Part shown: piece by piece, positions 25,800 through 34,492 of the stretch
Layout: each line of letters begins with the position of its first letter
How positions within the stretch are numbered: position 1 is the first letter of the stretch
Origin: Arthrobacter sp. FW305-BF8
GTDB lineage: Bacteria > Actinomycetota > Actinomycetes > Actinomycetales > Micrococcaceae
Length of the DNA stretch: 64,000 bases
Reading direction: 5' to 3'
Assembly: GCF_021789315.1 (NCBI RefSeq)
Contig: NZ_CP084561.1
Span: 2,356,001-2,420,000, forward strand
The notes under the pieces: model-generated
Told to the model about the DNA's origin: nothing
Seen by the model: only the letters and a program-made list of their open reading frames with translations
The model's database searches: none
Translations under genes and position numbers: made by a program

Positions 25800-26969
25800 A
25801 TGCTCTCCCTACCGCAGATGCTGGGGAATGTGTCCAAGGCATACGTCCAGTCTCCTGAGGACTGGTCACGGTCGGTGACCGACGTCCTGCGGGAGGCCGC
25901 GATCTACCACCAGGCCGGTAACGGCTTCTACCGCGCCCAGTGTGAGGCGTTGGGAGTCGATCCCGGCACGATCAACGACATCAAGGACCTGAAATCCCTG
26001 CCGTTGTTGCCGGTCGGCATGTTCAAGCGTCCCGACGCCAGGGTGCTGCTGACCTGCTCCCTGGCCGACGTCGAGACCGAAACCCGCTCCAGCGGAACCC
26101 GCGGTGTGCCGTCCGTCGCCCCCCGCAACAGCGAGACATCGACCCGGGCGCTGGTCGCCCTGATCGGGACCTACCGGGAGTTCTTCAGTCTCTCCGGGGG
26201 CGCGGGACTTTTCCTGAACCCCTCGGACCCCGAAGCCTCGGAGATGGGACTGCTCAAGGACTTGAACGTCCTGAACAGCGTTTTCGACCATCACGCCTAT
26301 CTCGTTGCCGACCGGGCGTTCGACGCCGGGGAGGCCCTGGAGCACCTGCGCCGGTGGGCCGGACACATGACACGCCACATCATCAGTCCGCCGTTCCTCA
26401 TCGGCCGGCTCCTGCGGTTCCTTGAGCAGGAGAACATCAAGGTGCGCCTGGACCCGTACAGCATGATCATCACCCTCGGCGGCTGGAAACGGCACACGGC
26501 CGAGGCTATCCCTGACGAAGACTTGCGGGAGCGGTGCCACGACCTGCTTGGCGTGCGGGCGGTGAACGTGCGGGACATGTACGGGATGATCGAGTCGAAC
26601 ATGCTCGCTGTCGAGTGCCACCTGCACCGCAAGCACGTTCCGCCGTGGTGCTACATCTCCATCCGGGACCCTGGCCAGAGCGGCAAGGAGCTCGCCCCGG
26701 GACAGACCGGCACCATCGCCATACTGGACGCCCTCAGCACCAGCTACCCCGGTTTCCTCCTCACCGACGACATCGGCGACGTCCAGACCGGCACCTGCGG
26801 GTGCGGCAGAACCGGCCAGGTCATCACCTACCGCCGCCAGGGACAGGGCGGCGGGCCTGGCCACTGCCCGGTCAGCATCGAGCGCTACCTCGGCCCGGGC
26901 ACAACCGCCGGGGCTGAGGTGCCGGCACGGCAGGGCCGTGTGGCGGTGATGGAAAGGACAGGCCCATGA
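25800..26969 (+). CDS. LuxE-like acyl-protein synthetase
   Basis: A 389-aa member of the LuxE/PaaK-like adenylate-forming group. The LuxE-type motif SSGTRGVPS stands where the phosphate-binding loop is expected (~residue 100). Further matches are LGGWKRHTAE, a DMYGMIES motif and a C-terminal CGCGRTGQ. LuxE activates a fatty acid as acyl-AMP and passes it to its own Cys. Here it may load a carboxylic acid or couple to a carrier domain of the operon. The ATG at 25800 lies 4 bases after the preceding stop, with a site GAGGAG. Its role in a diaminopropionate operon is an inference. Confidence 0.8.
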   Translation: MLSLPQMLGNVSKAYVQSPEDWSRSVTDVLREAAIYHQAGNGFYRAQCEALGVDPGTINDIKDLKSLPLLPVGMFKRPDARVLLTCSLADVETETRSSGTRGVPSVAPRNSETSTRALVALIGTYREFFSLSGGAGLFLNPSDPEASEMGLLKDLNVLNSVFDHHAYLVADRAFDAGEALEHLRRWAGHMTRHIISPPFLIGRLLRFLEQENIKVRLDPYSMIITLGGWKRHTAEAIPDEDLRERCHDLLGVRAVNVRDMYGMIESNMLAVECHLHRKHVPPWCYISIRDPGQSGKELAPGQTGTIAILDALSTSYPGFLLTDDIGDVQTGTCGCGRTGQVITYRRQGQGGGPGHCPVSIERYLGPGTTAGAEVPARQGRVAVMERTGP

Positions 26970-27604
26970 AAGCGCCGTCCTCCATCGCCGGAACCCGCCC
27001 GTTCCGCAGTACGGCCACCGCCCAGCAGGAACCGGCACCGCCCACGGTCAGCCAGATGCATGAAATAACGACCGGCAGCAGCACGCCGCCCGCAGTGCAG
27101 ACAGACCCGGCCGCGAACGTACGCGCCGGCGTCACAGTCTATTTCCTCGGCGGCGAGCAGAACCTGCTCTACGTTGAGGTCAACGGACAGTGGGTGGAAT
27201 ACGTCAAGTCCGCCCCGCCGCCTGCGGATCCGAGGCCGGCAGCTCAAACGCCCCTGACCCGGCCAAACCCGCACACGGACACAAACCAAAACGCCCGCCC
27301 GGGCCCCGACGGATGGCCGCGCCCTCCTGCATGGCCTGACCCCGTCCACTGGGCCGGCTACACCTGCCACAGCCCCTATGAAATCACCCGGGAACGCAAA
27401 CGCCGGGTCTACCACGATCCCGCCACCAGGCCGGACCTGATACTCACCGCAAACGGTGGGGCGCCCGCGCTGCCCCTGCCGGTCCTGGAGCCAGCCGGGC
27501 ACCTGGCAGACCCGGAACCATGGCTCGATCCCGACACGGGAAACCGGTTCTCCTCCGTCCAGGCCAGCACCGTCCTGAAGCTGCTGAGATACGCCCCGCG
27601 CTAA
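26966..27604 (+). CDS. Hypothetical protein closing the NRPS operon
   Basis: A 212-aa protein overlapping luxE by four bases, so it is cotranslated. No family is recognised. A short beta-rich part (VTVYFLGGEQNLLYVEVNGQ) is followed by a Pro/Asn-rich linker, then a Trp/Pro/Tyr-containing region (PVHWAGYTCHSPYEIT) that resembles a small folded domain. There is no signal peptide and no membrane segment. It could be a partner of LuxE or a tailoring or immunity factor. Only its position supports this. Confidence 0.55.
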   Translation: MKAPSSIAGTRPFRSTATAQQEPAPPTVSQMHEITTGSSTPPAVQTDPAANVRAGVTVYFLGGEQNLLYVEVNGQWVEYVKSAPPPADPRPAAQTPLTRPNPHTDTNQNARPGPDGWPRPPAWPDPVHWAGYTCHSPYEITRERKRRVYHDPATRPDLILTANGGAPALPLPVLEPAGHLADPEPWLDPDTGNRFSSVQASTVLKLLRYAPR

Positions 27605-27794
27605 CCGTTTACGGCTCCCGCTGTTTGGTTTGGTAAGACACCGCCCCGCTCACACCGAGGTTCCAGTTCGGCAAAATAGCCTGATGAGAGACGTGAGGCA
27701 GTTAGCCGCGGGACGGACCCTTCCGCCCACCTGGGACGCTGCCCACTGCTGAGTGGAAGCACCCTGCGAGCCTTAAACAACTTCAACCGATTGT
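27605..27794. other. Short convergent intergenic region
   Basis: About 190 bases lie between the operon end and the convergent LD-carboxypeptidase. No clear terminator hairpin with a T-run was found by eye. Confidence 0.3.
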
Positions 27795-28847
27795 TCAGCT
27801 AGACGGCGCACCTCGGGTGTAGTCGGCGGTAACCACCTGCGTAAAACCGTCTAGCCGAATACTCCCGCCATAGGGCAGGATCCACTGAGGACGAGTGTGC
27901 CCGAACGGGACGCCGAGACAGACGACGGCATCATCGTTGTAGCGCGCAACCTCGCTGATTACTGCCTCATAATGACTCGTCCGGAGCTGTGCGCGGTCGT
28001 GGGGAGGCGGCACAACCCCATGGTTGCTCGCTGGAGGTCGCGCGACCAGGATTCCGTTAACGGCGGCCAGGACGCCTCTCTCACCGAGAGCACGTACCCA
28101 CCTCCTGATCTGCACTGCGGGTGGAATCTCCTCGCTTGCTTCGAGAAGGAGGATTTTGCCCTGGAGGCACTCGAGCGGCGGCAGTCGGTTCGCAAGCGCA
28201 AGCTGGTCTATGACCTCGAAGCACCCGCCCCAAGTGCCGCCTTCTGCGATACGCCTTGGTCCCGCCCACAGCCACGGCTCAGTGCGCTCACGCGAGCCGA
28301 AGTCCGTCAGAGCACTGGGCGAACGCCAGTCCGGTCCAAAATCTTCTGACGCACCTGGATCGAAGATGTTCACATGGGCATCTTCGAAGAGGGCGGCGCG
28401 CAGTGAGGTTAGATGAACCTCATCGATGTGGGGGCCCGGTCCGATGTGCACTTGGGTTGACCCGCCGTAATAGCCTGGGATACCCAAAGACCACAGCCAG
28501 TTGAGGATATTGGTGTTGTCGCTATAGCCGAAGAACGGCTTCGGGTCCGAAAGGGCAAGTTCAGCATTGAGGTGCGCGACGACGGTGATCTGGTCGTCGC
28601 CGCCGACGGTTGTGAAGATGGCCCGGATGCTGGGGTCAGCGAAGGCGGCGTTTACGTCGGCGGCGCGTTCTTGAGCCGACGCTCCCAGCGTGCGGGTCGT
28701 CGCATACTCCACGGGCACGAGCCCCGTCACGGAGAAGAGCCGCTGCATAGCCCGCTCGTGAATAGCCGGCGCGAACCCCGGCGCGGCAAATGACGGGGAC
28801 AGAACAGCAACTCGATCACCCGGCGCAACCTTAGGAAGGGGCACGAA
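27795..28847 (-). pseudogene. S66 LD-carboxypeptidase / MccF-like gene, interrupted by an IS21 element (main part)
   Basis: The downstream part of an S66 serine peptidase gene. Visible family features are APGDRVAVLSPS at the start, nucleophile motif FFGYSDNT, LLLEASEE with the Glu and the catalytic-His motif GVPFGHTRPQW. In this family some members recycle murein peptides and others (MccF) give immunity to aminoacyl-nucleotide antibiotics. Only the first few codons are missing, cut away by the IS at base 28847. The reading frame continues into the IS end, so a fusion from a start inside the IS is possible. The gene is convergent with the diaminopropionate operon, so a self-immunity role before disruption is conceivable. 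Confidence 0.85.
28842..28847. repeat. Target-site duplication (left copy) CACGAA
   Basis: CACGAA directly precedes the left inverted repeat and is repeated at 31497-31502 after the right one. It is the 6-bp duplication of the insertion. Confidence 0.9.
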
Positions 28848-28883
28848 TGTTAGCGGCCATGAAAAACTGCCCGTAGATGGCCA
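28848..28883 (+). repeat. IS21 left terminal inverted repeat
   Basis: Matches the reverse complement of 31461-31496 at 28 of 36 positions. Additional TGCCCG and TGGCCA copies follow at about 25-base intervals, the multiple subterminal repeats expected in this family. Confidence 0.85.
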
Positions 28884-29062
28884 CGGAATTGCCCGCTGAT
28901 GGCCACCGGGACTGCCCGCCTGTGGCCATGAGTTCTGCCCAGCCATGGCCGCTTGGTTTGCCCGCATTGTTCGCTTGTCCCGCCGTGTCGTAAGACGGCG
29001 GGGGCCTCTTCCCGTTTGGATGTCGGTGTCGAATCGAATCCGCTGACAGGAAGAGGCCCTGA

Positions 29063-30583
29063 ATGAAGGATGCCCTAGAAACCGTGAAAATTCTTGCTGC
29101 CTATGATCTGACCAAGTCGCTGCGCGGTGCAGCGGAGCTGTCGGGTTGTTCCCACCACACTGTTGACCGGCTGGTCCAGGCCCGTGATGCCGGGCGTGCA
29201 CCGGGCGGTGTGACGGACCGGCCCCGGGTCACCGACGAGTGGCTTCCAAAGATCGAGGAATGGGTCGAAAAGTCCAAGGGCCGGATCCGCGCCGATGTCA
29301 TCCATGACAAGCTCGCCGCGATGGGCTACCGAGGTTCGGACCGCTCCACCCGCCGCGCCGTTTCCCAGGTCAAAGAGGCCTACCGGCGCGGGAACAAAAG
29401 GGTCCACCGTCCCTGGATCACCGAGCCAGGCGCCTGGCTTCAGTACGATTTCGGCGACGGGCCCGTCATCGACGGGGTCAAGACCGTACTGTTCGTCGCC
29501 TGGCTGGCCTGGTCCCGGTTCCGCATCGTGATCCCGCTGCGTGACCGGACGGCGCCGAGCGTGTTCTCCGCCCTGGACCGGTCATTCCGGCTGCTCGGCG
29601 GCGCGCCAACGTATGTGCTGACCGATAACGAGAAGACCGTCACCACCATGCATGTGGCCGGCGTGCCGGTCCGTAACCAGCAGACGCTGGCGTTCGCCAG
29701 GCACTACTCCGTCGAGGTGCTCACCTGCCAGCCGGCGGACCCGGCATCCAAGGGCGGGGTCGAATCGTCTGTGAAGATCGCCAAGGCAGACCTGGTGCCC
29801 AAGGACACCAACCTGCGAGACGAATACGCCTCGTTCGCCGCGCTCGAGACGGCCTGCACCGCGTTCATGGACCAGATCAACACGCGCGAGCACCGGACCA
29901 CCCGCCGCCGCCCGGTCGACATGCTCGCCGAGGAGGCCGCGTCCCTGCACCGCGTCCCGGACACAGCGCATACCCTCGCCTACGGGGTCGGGCGCCGGGT
30001 GCCGGAAAACACGCCGATGGTCTCGGTCGAAAACGCCCAATACTCCGTGCCTGCCCATCTGCTCGGCGCCGAGGTGTTCGCCCGCTTCCACGGGACCGGC
30101 CCGGATGCTCAGGTCGTGATCGTGCATGTTGGTGCCGGCGGGCCGGTCGAGGTCGCCCGGCACCGACTTGCCCGGCCCGGGTCCCCGGCGATCCTGGACG
30201 CACATTTCCCGGACCATCAGCAGAAGGTGCCCGGCGACTACAAACCCGTGCCGCGGTCCACGGCGGAAGCAGAATTCCTGGGCATTGGCGCCGGCGCGAG
30301 GACCTGGCTGCTGGAGGCCGCCGCGGCCGGAGCGCAGCGGATCAACGTGAAGATGGCCGAGGCTGTCGCGCTGGCCAAGATCGCGGGGACTGCCGAGGTC
30401 GATAAGGCCCTGGGCGTTGCCGCGATCCACCACCGCTTCGCGCACGGCGACCTCGCGTCGCTGTTGAACGCGGGCGGAAACCACACCGGGCTGCGCACCG
30501 CCGCGGAGGACAAGTCCCTCACCCAGGGCACCGCCGGGTGGGCCGGCCTCGGCACCACCGGCGCCGGGGAGGGCGCCCGATGA
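29063..30583 (+). CDS. istA: IS21 transposase IstA
   Basis: A 506-aa transposase with an N-terminal helix-turn-helix (RGAAELSGCSHHTVDRLVQA) and a DDE integrase core: Asp in WLQYDFGDG, Asp in YVLTDNEKT and Glu in SKGGVESSV. It performs strand transfer of the element. IstB follows with a 4-base overlap (ATGA). Length is standard and no frameshift is seen, so the element may be active. Confidence 0.95.
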   Translation: MKDALETVKILAAYDLTKSLRGAAELSGCSHHTVDRLVQARDAGRAPGGVTDRPRVTDEWLPKIEEWVEKSKGRIRADVIHDKLAAMGYRGSDRSTRRAVSQVKEAYRRGNKRVHRPWITEPGAWLQYDFGDGPVIDGVKTVLFVAWLAWSRFRIVIPLRDRTAPSVFSALDRSFRLLGGAPTYVLTDNEKTVTTMHVAGVPVRNQQTLAFARHYSVEVLTCQPADPASKGGVESSVKIAKADLVPKDTNLRDEYASFAALETACTAFMDQINTREHRTTRRRPVDMLAEEAASLHRVPDTAHTLAYGVGRRVPENTPMVSVENAQYSVPAHLLGAEVFARFHGTGPDAQVVIVHVGAGGPVEVARHRLARPGSPAILDAHFPDHQQKVPGDYKPVPRSTAEAEFLGIGAGARTWLLEAAAAGAQRINVKMAEAVALAKIAGTAEVDKALGVAAIHHRFAHGDLASLLNAGGNHTGLRTAAEDKSLTQGTAGWAGLGTTGAGEGAR

Positions 30584-31365
30584 GCATCACGACCGCGAAC
30601 AGCACCGCACCGGCTCTGCCCGCCGACCTCGAGGCACTCATGCGGCAACTGAAAATGCCCCACGCCCGCGCCATCGCCCCGGACGTGTTGGCCACCGCCC
30701 GCGCTCAGCGCTGGGAACCGGCCGAGGTCATCAAAGCACTGCTCGCGGAGGAGACCAAGGGCCGGGCCCGGTCGATGCTCGCCACCCGCCGCAAGGCTGC
30801 AGGGTTCCCGACCGGCAAGACGTTCGCCCTCTGGGACGAAGCCGCGTCCTCGATCCCGGCACCGACCCAACAGGCCCTGCGCACCCTGGAATGGATCCAC
30901 CGGAAAGAAAACCTCGTCGTCTGCGGCCCCTCCGGGACCGGAAAGACATTCTTCCTCGAAGCCCTCGGCCAGCAGGCCGTCGAAGAAGGGATGCGCGTCG
31001 CCTGGTTCACCCTTGAGGACCTCGGCGCCCTGATCCGTTCGCACCGGGCCGACGACACCGTCACCCGGGCCGTGGCTAGGATCCTGCGCGCAGATCTCGT
31101 GGTCGTGGATGACATCGGCCTCCTCGCCGTGGCCACCGACGCCGCCGAAGGCCTCTACCGGGTCGTCGACGCAGCCTATGAAAAACGGGCCGTCGCGGTC
31201 TCCTCGAACCTTCACCCCGCAGGCTTCGACGAGCTCATGCCCAAAACCCTGGCCACCGCGACTGTGGACCGGCTCCTGCACCACGCCCACGTCTGCCAAA
31301 CCACCGGCGACTCCATCCGCCTCACCCAGGCCCTGGCCGGAAAGGGCGTCATGCCACTGAACTAA
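30580..31365 (+). CDS. istB: IS21 helper ATPase IstB
   Basis: A 261-aa AAA+ DnaC-like ATPase that assists IstA in target selection. Walker A reads GPSGTGKTF, Walker B ADLVVVDDIG, and the sensor region SSNLHPAGFDELMP. The start ATG at 30580 overlaps the istA stop. The C-terminal part ends HHAHVCQTTGDSIRLTQ as usual for the family. Confidence 0.95.
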   Translation: MSITTANSTAPALPADLEALMRQLKMPHARAIAPDVLATARAQRWEPAEVIKALLAEETKGRARSMLATRRKAAGFPTGKTFALWDEAASSIPAPTQQALRTLEWIHRKENLVVCGPSGTGKTFFLEALGQQAVEEGMRVAWFTLEDLGALIRSHRADDTVTRAVARILRADLVVVDDIGLLAVATDAAEGLYRVVDAAYEKRAVAVSSNLHPAGFDELMPKTLATATVDRLLHHAHVCQTTGDSIRLTQALAGKGVMPLN

Positions 31366-31460
31366 ACCCCAAACTGGTGGCCAGCAAACCCCATCCCCAA
31401 GCGGGCAAACCAGCTGGCCACCACTGGGCAGTTCTACTGGCCACCAGCGGGCAGAAATGC

Positions 31461-31496
31461 TGGCCGCCTACGGGCAATTCCTAATGGCCGTTGACA
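31461..31496 (-). repeat. IS21 right terminal inverted repeat
   Basis: Reverse complement begins TGTCAACGGCCATTAGG. It pairs with 28848-28883 at 28 of 36 positions. Confidence 0.85.
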
Positions 31497-31502
31497 CACG
31501 AA
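31497..31502. repeat. Target-site duplication (right copy) CACGAA
   Basis: Exact copy of 28842-28847. On the coding strand of the interrupted gene it reads TTCGTG (Phe-Val). Confidence 0.9.
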
Positions 31503-31532
31503 GGCCGCGGACTGTGGCACCCATCGATTCAA
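31503..31532 (-). pseudogene. Stranded 5' end of the S66 LD-carboxypeptidase gene
   Basis: If the IS and one CACGAA copy are removed, the minus-strand frame joins as VPQSAAFVPLPKVAPGDR, i.e. a normal N-terminus. The likely original start is GTG at 31520 or TTG at 31532. An in-frame TAG stops the frame further upstream. Together with 27795-28847 this restores a full gene. Confidence 0.7.
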
Positions 31533-31924
31533 CCACCTCTAGGCCCGCTGAGGCAGCCACTGCTATCCGGAATATGCTGGCGGAGTTTGCCACACCGGAG
31601 CGAAGTGTCCCGCTCTCCTTGCCCAGGCAGGCTGGCAGCAGACGGTTCGTCATGCCGTCGTCAGGGGATTACTGGCCCGGCTGGATACAGCAGATCCGGG
31701 TCTGCCGCATTACACCCGTTCACGGTGTCGTGAGGTTTGCCCGGCTGTGGGACCGATCCGTTGAAGCACCTATGGGCCGTCACCAAGGTTTCGAACGCGG
31801 GGCTGGCATCACCTCGTGCACGGGCGTACCGTCGTTTTGACAATCAAGGCAGCGATCGCCTGGTTCGACCGGACACAAGGGCGCCGTCTGCTGAGCCCGT
31901 TGCAGTCAATCCTTGGAGGAGCCG
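31533..31924. other. Divergent intergenic region
   Basis: About 390 bases between the old peptidase start and the debranching enzyme. It presumably holds the promoters of both. No structured RNA or convincing gene is visible. A strong ribosome-binding site (TTGGAGGAG) stands before the ATG at 31925. Confidence 0.4.
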
Positions 31925-34081
31925 ATGGCTGGATGGAATGCTGACACTGCTGCCGGGCCCCTCGGTTCAGCAACGGTCACCTTGATAGAGGGGGCCTCCT
32001 TTTGCATCTCATCGGATAGCGGAGATCTTCAGCCTGAGTACCCGCACGGGGTTTTTGTCGAGGATACGCGAATCCTATCCCGCTGGAATTTGACCGTTAA
32101 CGGCCAGCCGCTGGAGCCCTTGGCCGCCAAGACCAAGCAGCCCTATCGTGGTTTCTTCGTCGGTCGGGTACATCGCTCGGATGGATACGCAGACAGCCCG
32201 CTGATCGTCGAACGACTCCGTGAGGTAGGTGCCGGAATCCTGGAACAGATCACGGTCAGAAACTACTCACCAACCCCTGCCGAGTGCATTGTTTCCTTTA
32301 AAGCCGAAGCGGACTTCGCGGACCTCTTCGAGGTGAAAGAAGCACGCATACAGCGGTGCTGGGATGAAATCCGCCAGATTGATGGCGACGCACTCACTAT
32401 CCGGGCCGGCTGGGAGGACATTCGGAAGGGCGTGGCCATCCAAGCCCCCGGAGCAGACATTACGCCGGAGGCGCTCACGTACCGCGTGACCGTCCCGCCG
32501 CACGGCCATTGGACCGCGGTCCTGACCGTGATACCCAGCATCGAGGGGGCCGACTACGCGACCGCGTTTGTCCACCGAGACGGGGACGGCTTGTCGCCCA
32601 GGGACCGGCGCCGGCAGGCGTGGGTGTCCAATATCCCGGTCGTGCAGATGGGTAACCGCTCCATTGAGCGGACTCTGCGGCGCAGCTACGAAGATTTGGG
32701 TGCGCTTCGCATTGAGGATCCTGACCACCCGGATCGGGTGGTGGTTGCTGCCGGCGCGCCATGGTTCATGGCGCTGTTCGGCAGGGACTCGTTATGGGCT
32801 TCGATCATGGCGCTGCCTGTCGACCCATCCCTGGCTGTCGGTACTATCCAGACCTTGGCTGACCGCCAGGGCAGCGTCGTGGACGAGATGAGCGAGGAGG
32901 AGCCGGGCAAGATCCTGCACGAAGTTCGGTTCGACGTGTCCAGCAGGTTGTCCTTGGGCGGCAAGTCCTCGTACTACGGCAGCGTCGACGCCACACCGCT
33001 GTTCGTGGCCTTGCTCGGGGAAGTCAGTCGCTGGGGTTTCGCCGCGGATACGGTTGCGTCACTAATGCCCAACGTGGACCGCGCGATGGACTGGATCCGG
33101 GACTACGGGGACAGGGACGGGGACGGTTTCGTGGAGTATGAGCGTCTCAACGACCGCGGGCTGATCAACCAGGGATGGAAGGACTCCTGGGACGGCATCA
33201 ACTTTGCTGATGGCAGGCTGGCCGAGCCTCCGATCGCGCTGTGCGAGGTGCAGGCCTATGTATATAGCGCGTATTTGGCGCGCTCCTGGATAGCCTATGA
33301 TTCCGGTGACGCGGACTTGGCCGTGAAGTACCGGGACCTCGCTGCACGGCTGAAGAGGCAGTTCAATGAACAGTTTTGGCTGCCTGAGCACGGCTACTAT
33401 GCCGTTGCCCTTGACGCCAGAAAGAGACCGGTTGATGCCTGTGCTTCCAACATGGGTCACGGCCTGCTGTTCGGACTCATCGATGAGGACAAGGCCCCGC
33501 TCGTAGTGGAACGCCTGATGTCCCCTGAGATGTTCAGCGGATGGGGTGTCCGTACTCTGGCCAGCGACATGGGCGCCTACAACCCCGTCAGCTACCACAA
33601 CGGGTCGGTGTGGCCGCATGACAACGCGATCATCGCGGCCGGTCTGCTTCGCTACGGCTTCGTAGCCGAGGCACAGCGGGTCGCAACTGCCCTGCTGGAG
33701 GCGGCCGAATATTCGGATGGGCGACTGCCCGAACTGTTCTGCGGCTTTAGCCGGGAGCACTATGACGAGCCCGTGCCGTACCCCACAGCCTGCTCGCCCC
33801 AGGCCTGGGCTGCCACCACCCCCATTATGCTTGTCAAGAGCCTGATGGGTTACTACCCAGATGTCGCCCTCGGCGGCCTATGGATGGATCCCGTCCTCCC
33901 GGAATCCTACGGCGGTGTGCACATCACCAACGCTCCCATGGCAGGCGGCCGTATCACCATCGACATCGCCGGATGTTCTGCGTCTGTCCGGGGGCTACCC
34001 GAGGGTATGGTGCTCCGGCACGGTTCGCGCCCTTGGGCGGCGGACCTCGTGGAACGTGCGGCAAGGCGCGGAAAGGCTTAG
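31925..34081 (+). CDS. Amylo-alpha-1,6-glucosidase / glycogen debranching-type enzyme
   Basis: A 718-aa protein. The N-terminal ~230 residues form the beta-rich glycogen-debranching N-domain (GVFVEDTRILSRWNLTVNG). The rest is an (alpha/alpha)6 barrel with FMALFGRDSLWAS, the acidic GWKDSWDG segment and SYHNGSVWPHDNAI, characteristic of the MGH1/GDE-like family. It is cytosolic, since no signal peptide is seen. Likely roles are removal of alpha-1,6 branches of glycogen or related glucosides. The ATG at 31925 is chosen over a TTG at 31913 because the latter lies inside the ribosome-binding site. Confidence 0.9.
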   Translation: MAGWNADTAAGPLGSATVTLIEGASFCISSDSGDLQPEYPHGVFVEDTRILSRWNLTVNGQPLEPLAAKTKQPYRGFFVGRVHRSDGYADSPLIVERLREVGAGILEQITVRNYSPTPAECIVSFKAEADFADLFEVKEARIQRCWDEIRQIDGDALTIRAGWEDIRKGVAIQAPGADITPEALTYRVTVPPHGHWTAVLTVIPSIEGADYATAFVHRDGDGLSPRDRRRQAWVSNIPVVQMGNRSIERTLRRSYEDLGALRIEDPDHPDRVVVAAGAPWFMALFGRDSLWASIMALPVDPSLAVGTIQTLADRQGSVVDEMSEEEPGKILHEVRFDVSSRLSLGGKSSYYGSVDATPLFVALLGEVSRWGFAADTVASLMPNVDRAMDWIRDYGDRDGDGFVEYERLNDRGLINQGWKDSWDGINFADGRLAEPPIALCEVQAYVYSAYLARSWIAYDSGDADLAVKYRDLAARLKRQFNEQFWLPEHGYYAVALDARKRPVDACASNMGHGLLFGLIDEDKAPLVVERLMSPEMFSGWGVRTLASDMGAYNPVSYHNGSVWPHDNAIIAAGLLRYGFVAEAQRVATALLEAAEYSDGRLPELFCGFSREHYDEPVPYPTACSPQAWAATTPIMLVKSLMGYYPDVALGGLWMDPVLPESYGGVHITNAPMAGGRITIDIAGCSASVRGLPEGMVLRHGSRPWAADLVERAARRGKA

Positions 34082-34189
34082 CAGGATCGGCGCCGGGCGG
34101 CGATTTCTCGTGAGTCCGAAATTCAGTGCGCCTTTTGGGTGGTGTTTCGGCACGGCCACCCGGTCGCGCGTTGAAGTCCGGAGACATCA

Positions 34190-34418
34190 AGAAGTACCCC
34201 CGGCAGCGTCCTGGAGATGGACGAGATCAACGAGGACCTTAACGGGATGTCGGTCGTCCTTGTCATTGGAGCTAACGACACTGGCAACCCGGCGGCGTCG
34301 AGGCATTCAAAGGCTCCATGGCCGCAGGCGTGCAGAACCCTCTGTTCTTCCGAGGCAACTCGCAGATGCTTGCGGCGACGCCAAACAACGCCTCGAGGAC
34401 ATCCTCCGTGCTTTTTAA
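34190..34418 (+). pseudogene. pntB: Remnant of pntB (NAD(P) transhydrogenase beta subunit), C-terminus only
   Basis: In one frame 34205-34300 encodes VLEMDEINEDLNG and VIGANDTGNPAA, hallmark sequences of the PntB NADP-binding domain. After a gap of about 25 missing residues another frame encodes FKGSMAAGVQNPLFFRGNSQ, and a third encodes GDAKQRLEDILRAF followed by TAA. Intact PntB is about 460-480 residues. Only the last ~60 codons remain here, with an internal deletion and two frame changes. It is a dead fragment. No other pnt genes are in the window. Confidence 0.85.
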
Positions 34419-34492
34419 ACCCGTGACCAGGTCCTGAGCCCTTGCTGGAGAACGCCCTGCAGTCGAGTCACTAGGTCACGGGGAATTCAGGG

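Larger units (their letters stand above)
28848..31496 (+). mobile_element. IS21-family insertion sequence (2,649 bp)
   Basis: The element begins TGTTAGCGGCCAT and its right end, read inwards, begins TGTCAACGGCCAT. It encodes IstA and IstB in the standard order with overlapping genes, is flanked by a 6-bp duplication CACGAA and carries internal TGCCCG/TGGCCA repeats near both ends, as IS21 elements do. Both transposition genes look intact. The insertion separates the first codons of the S66 peptidase gene from the rest. Confidence 0.93.

Noticed and set aside
29582..30484. Long minus-strand frame inside istA
   Set aside because: Antisense shadow of an intact transposase gene.
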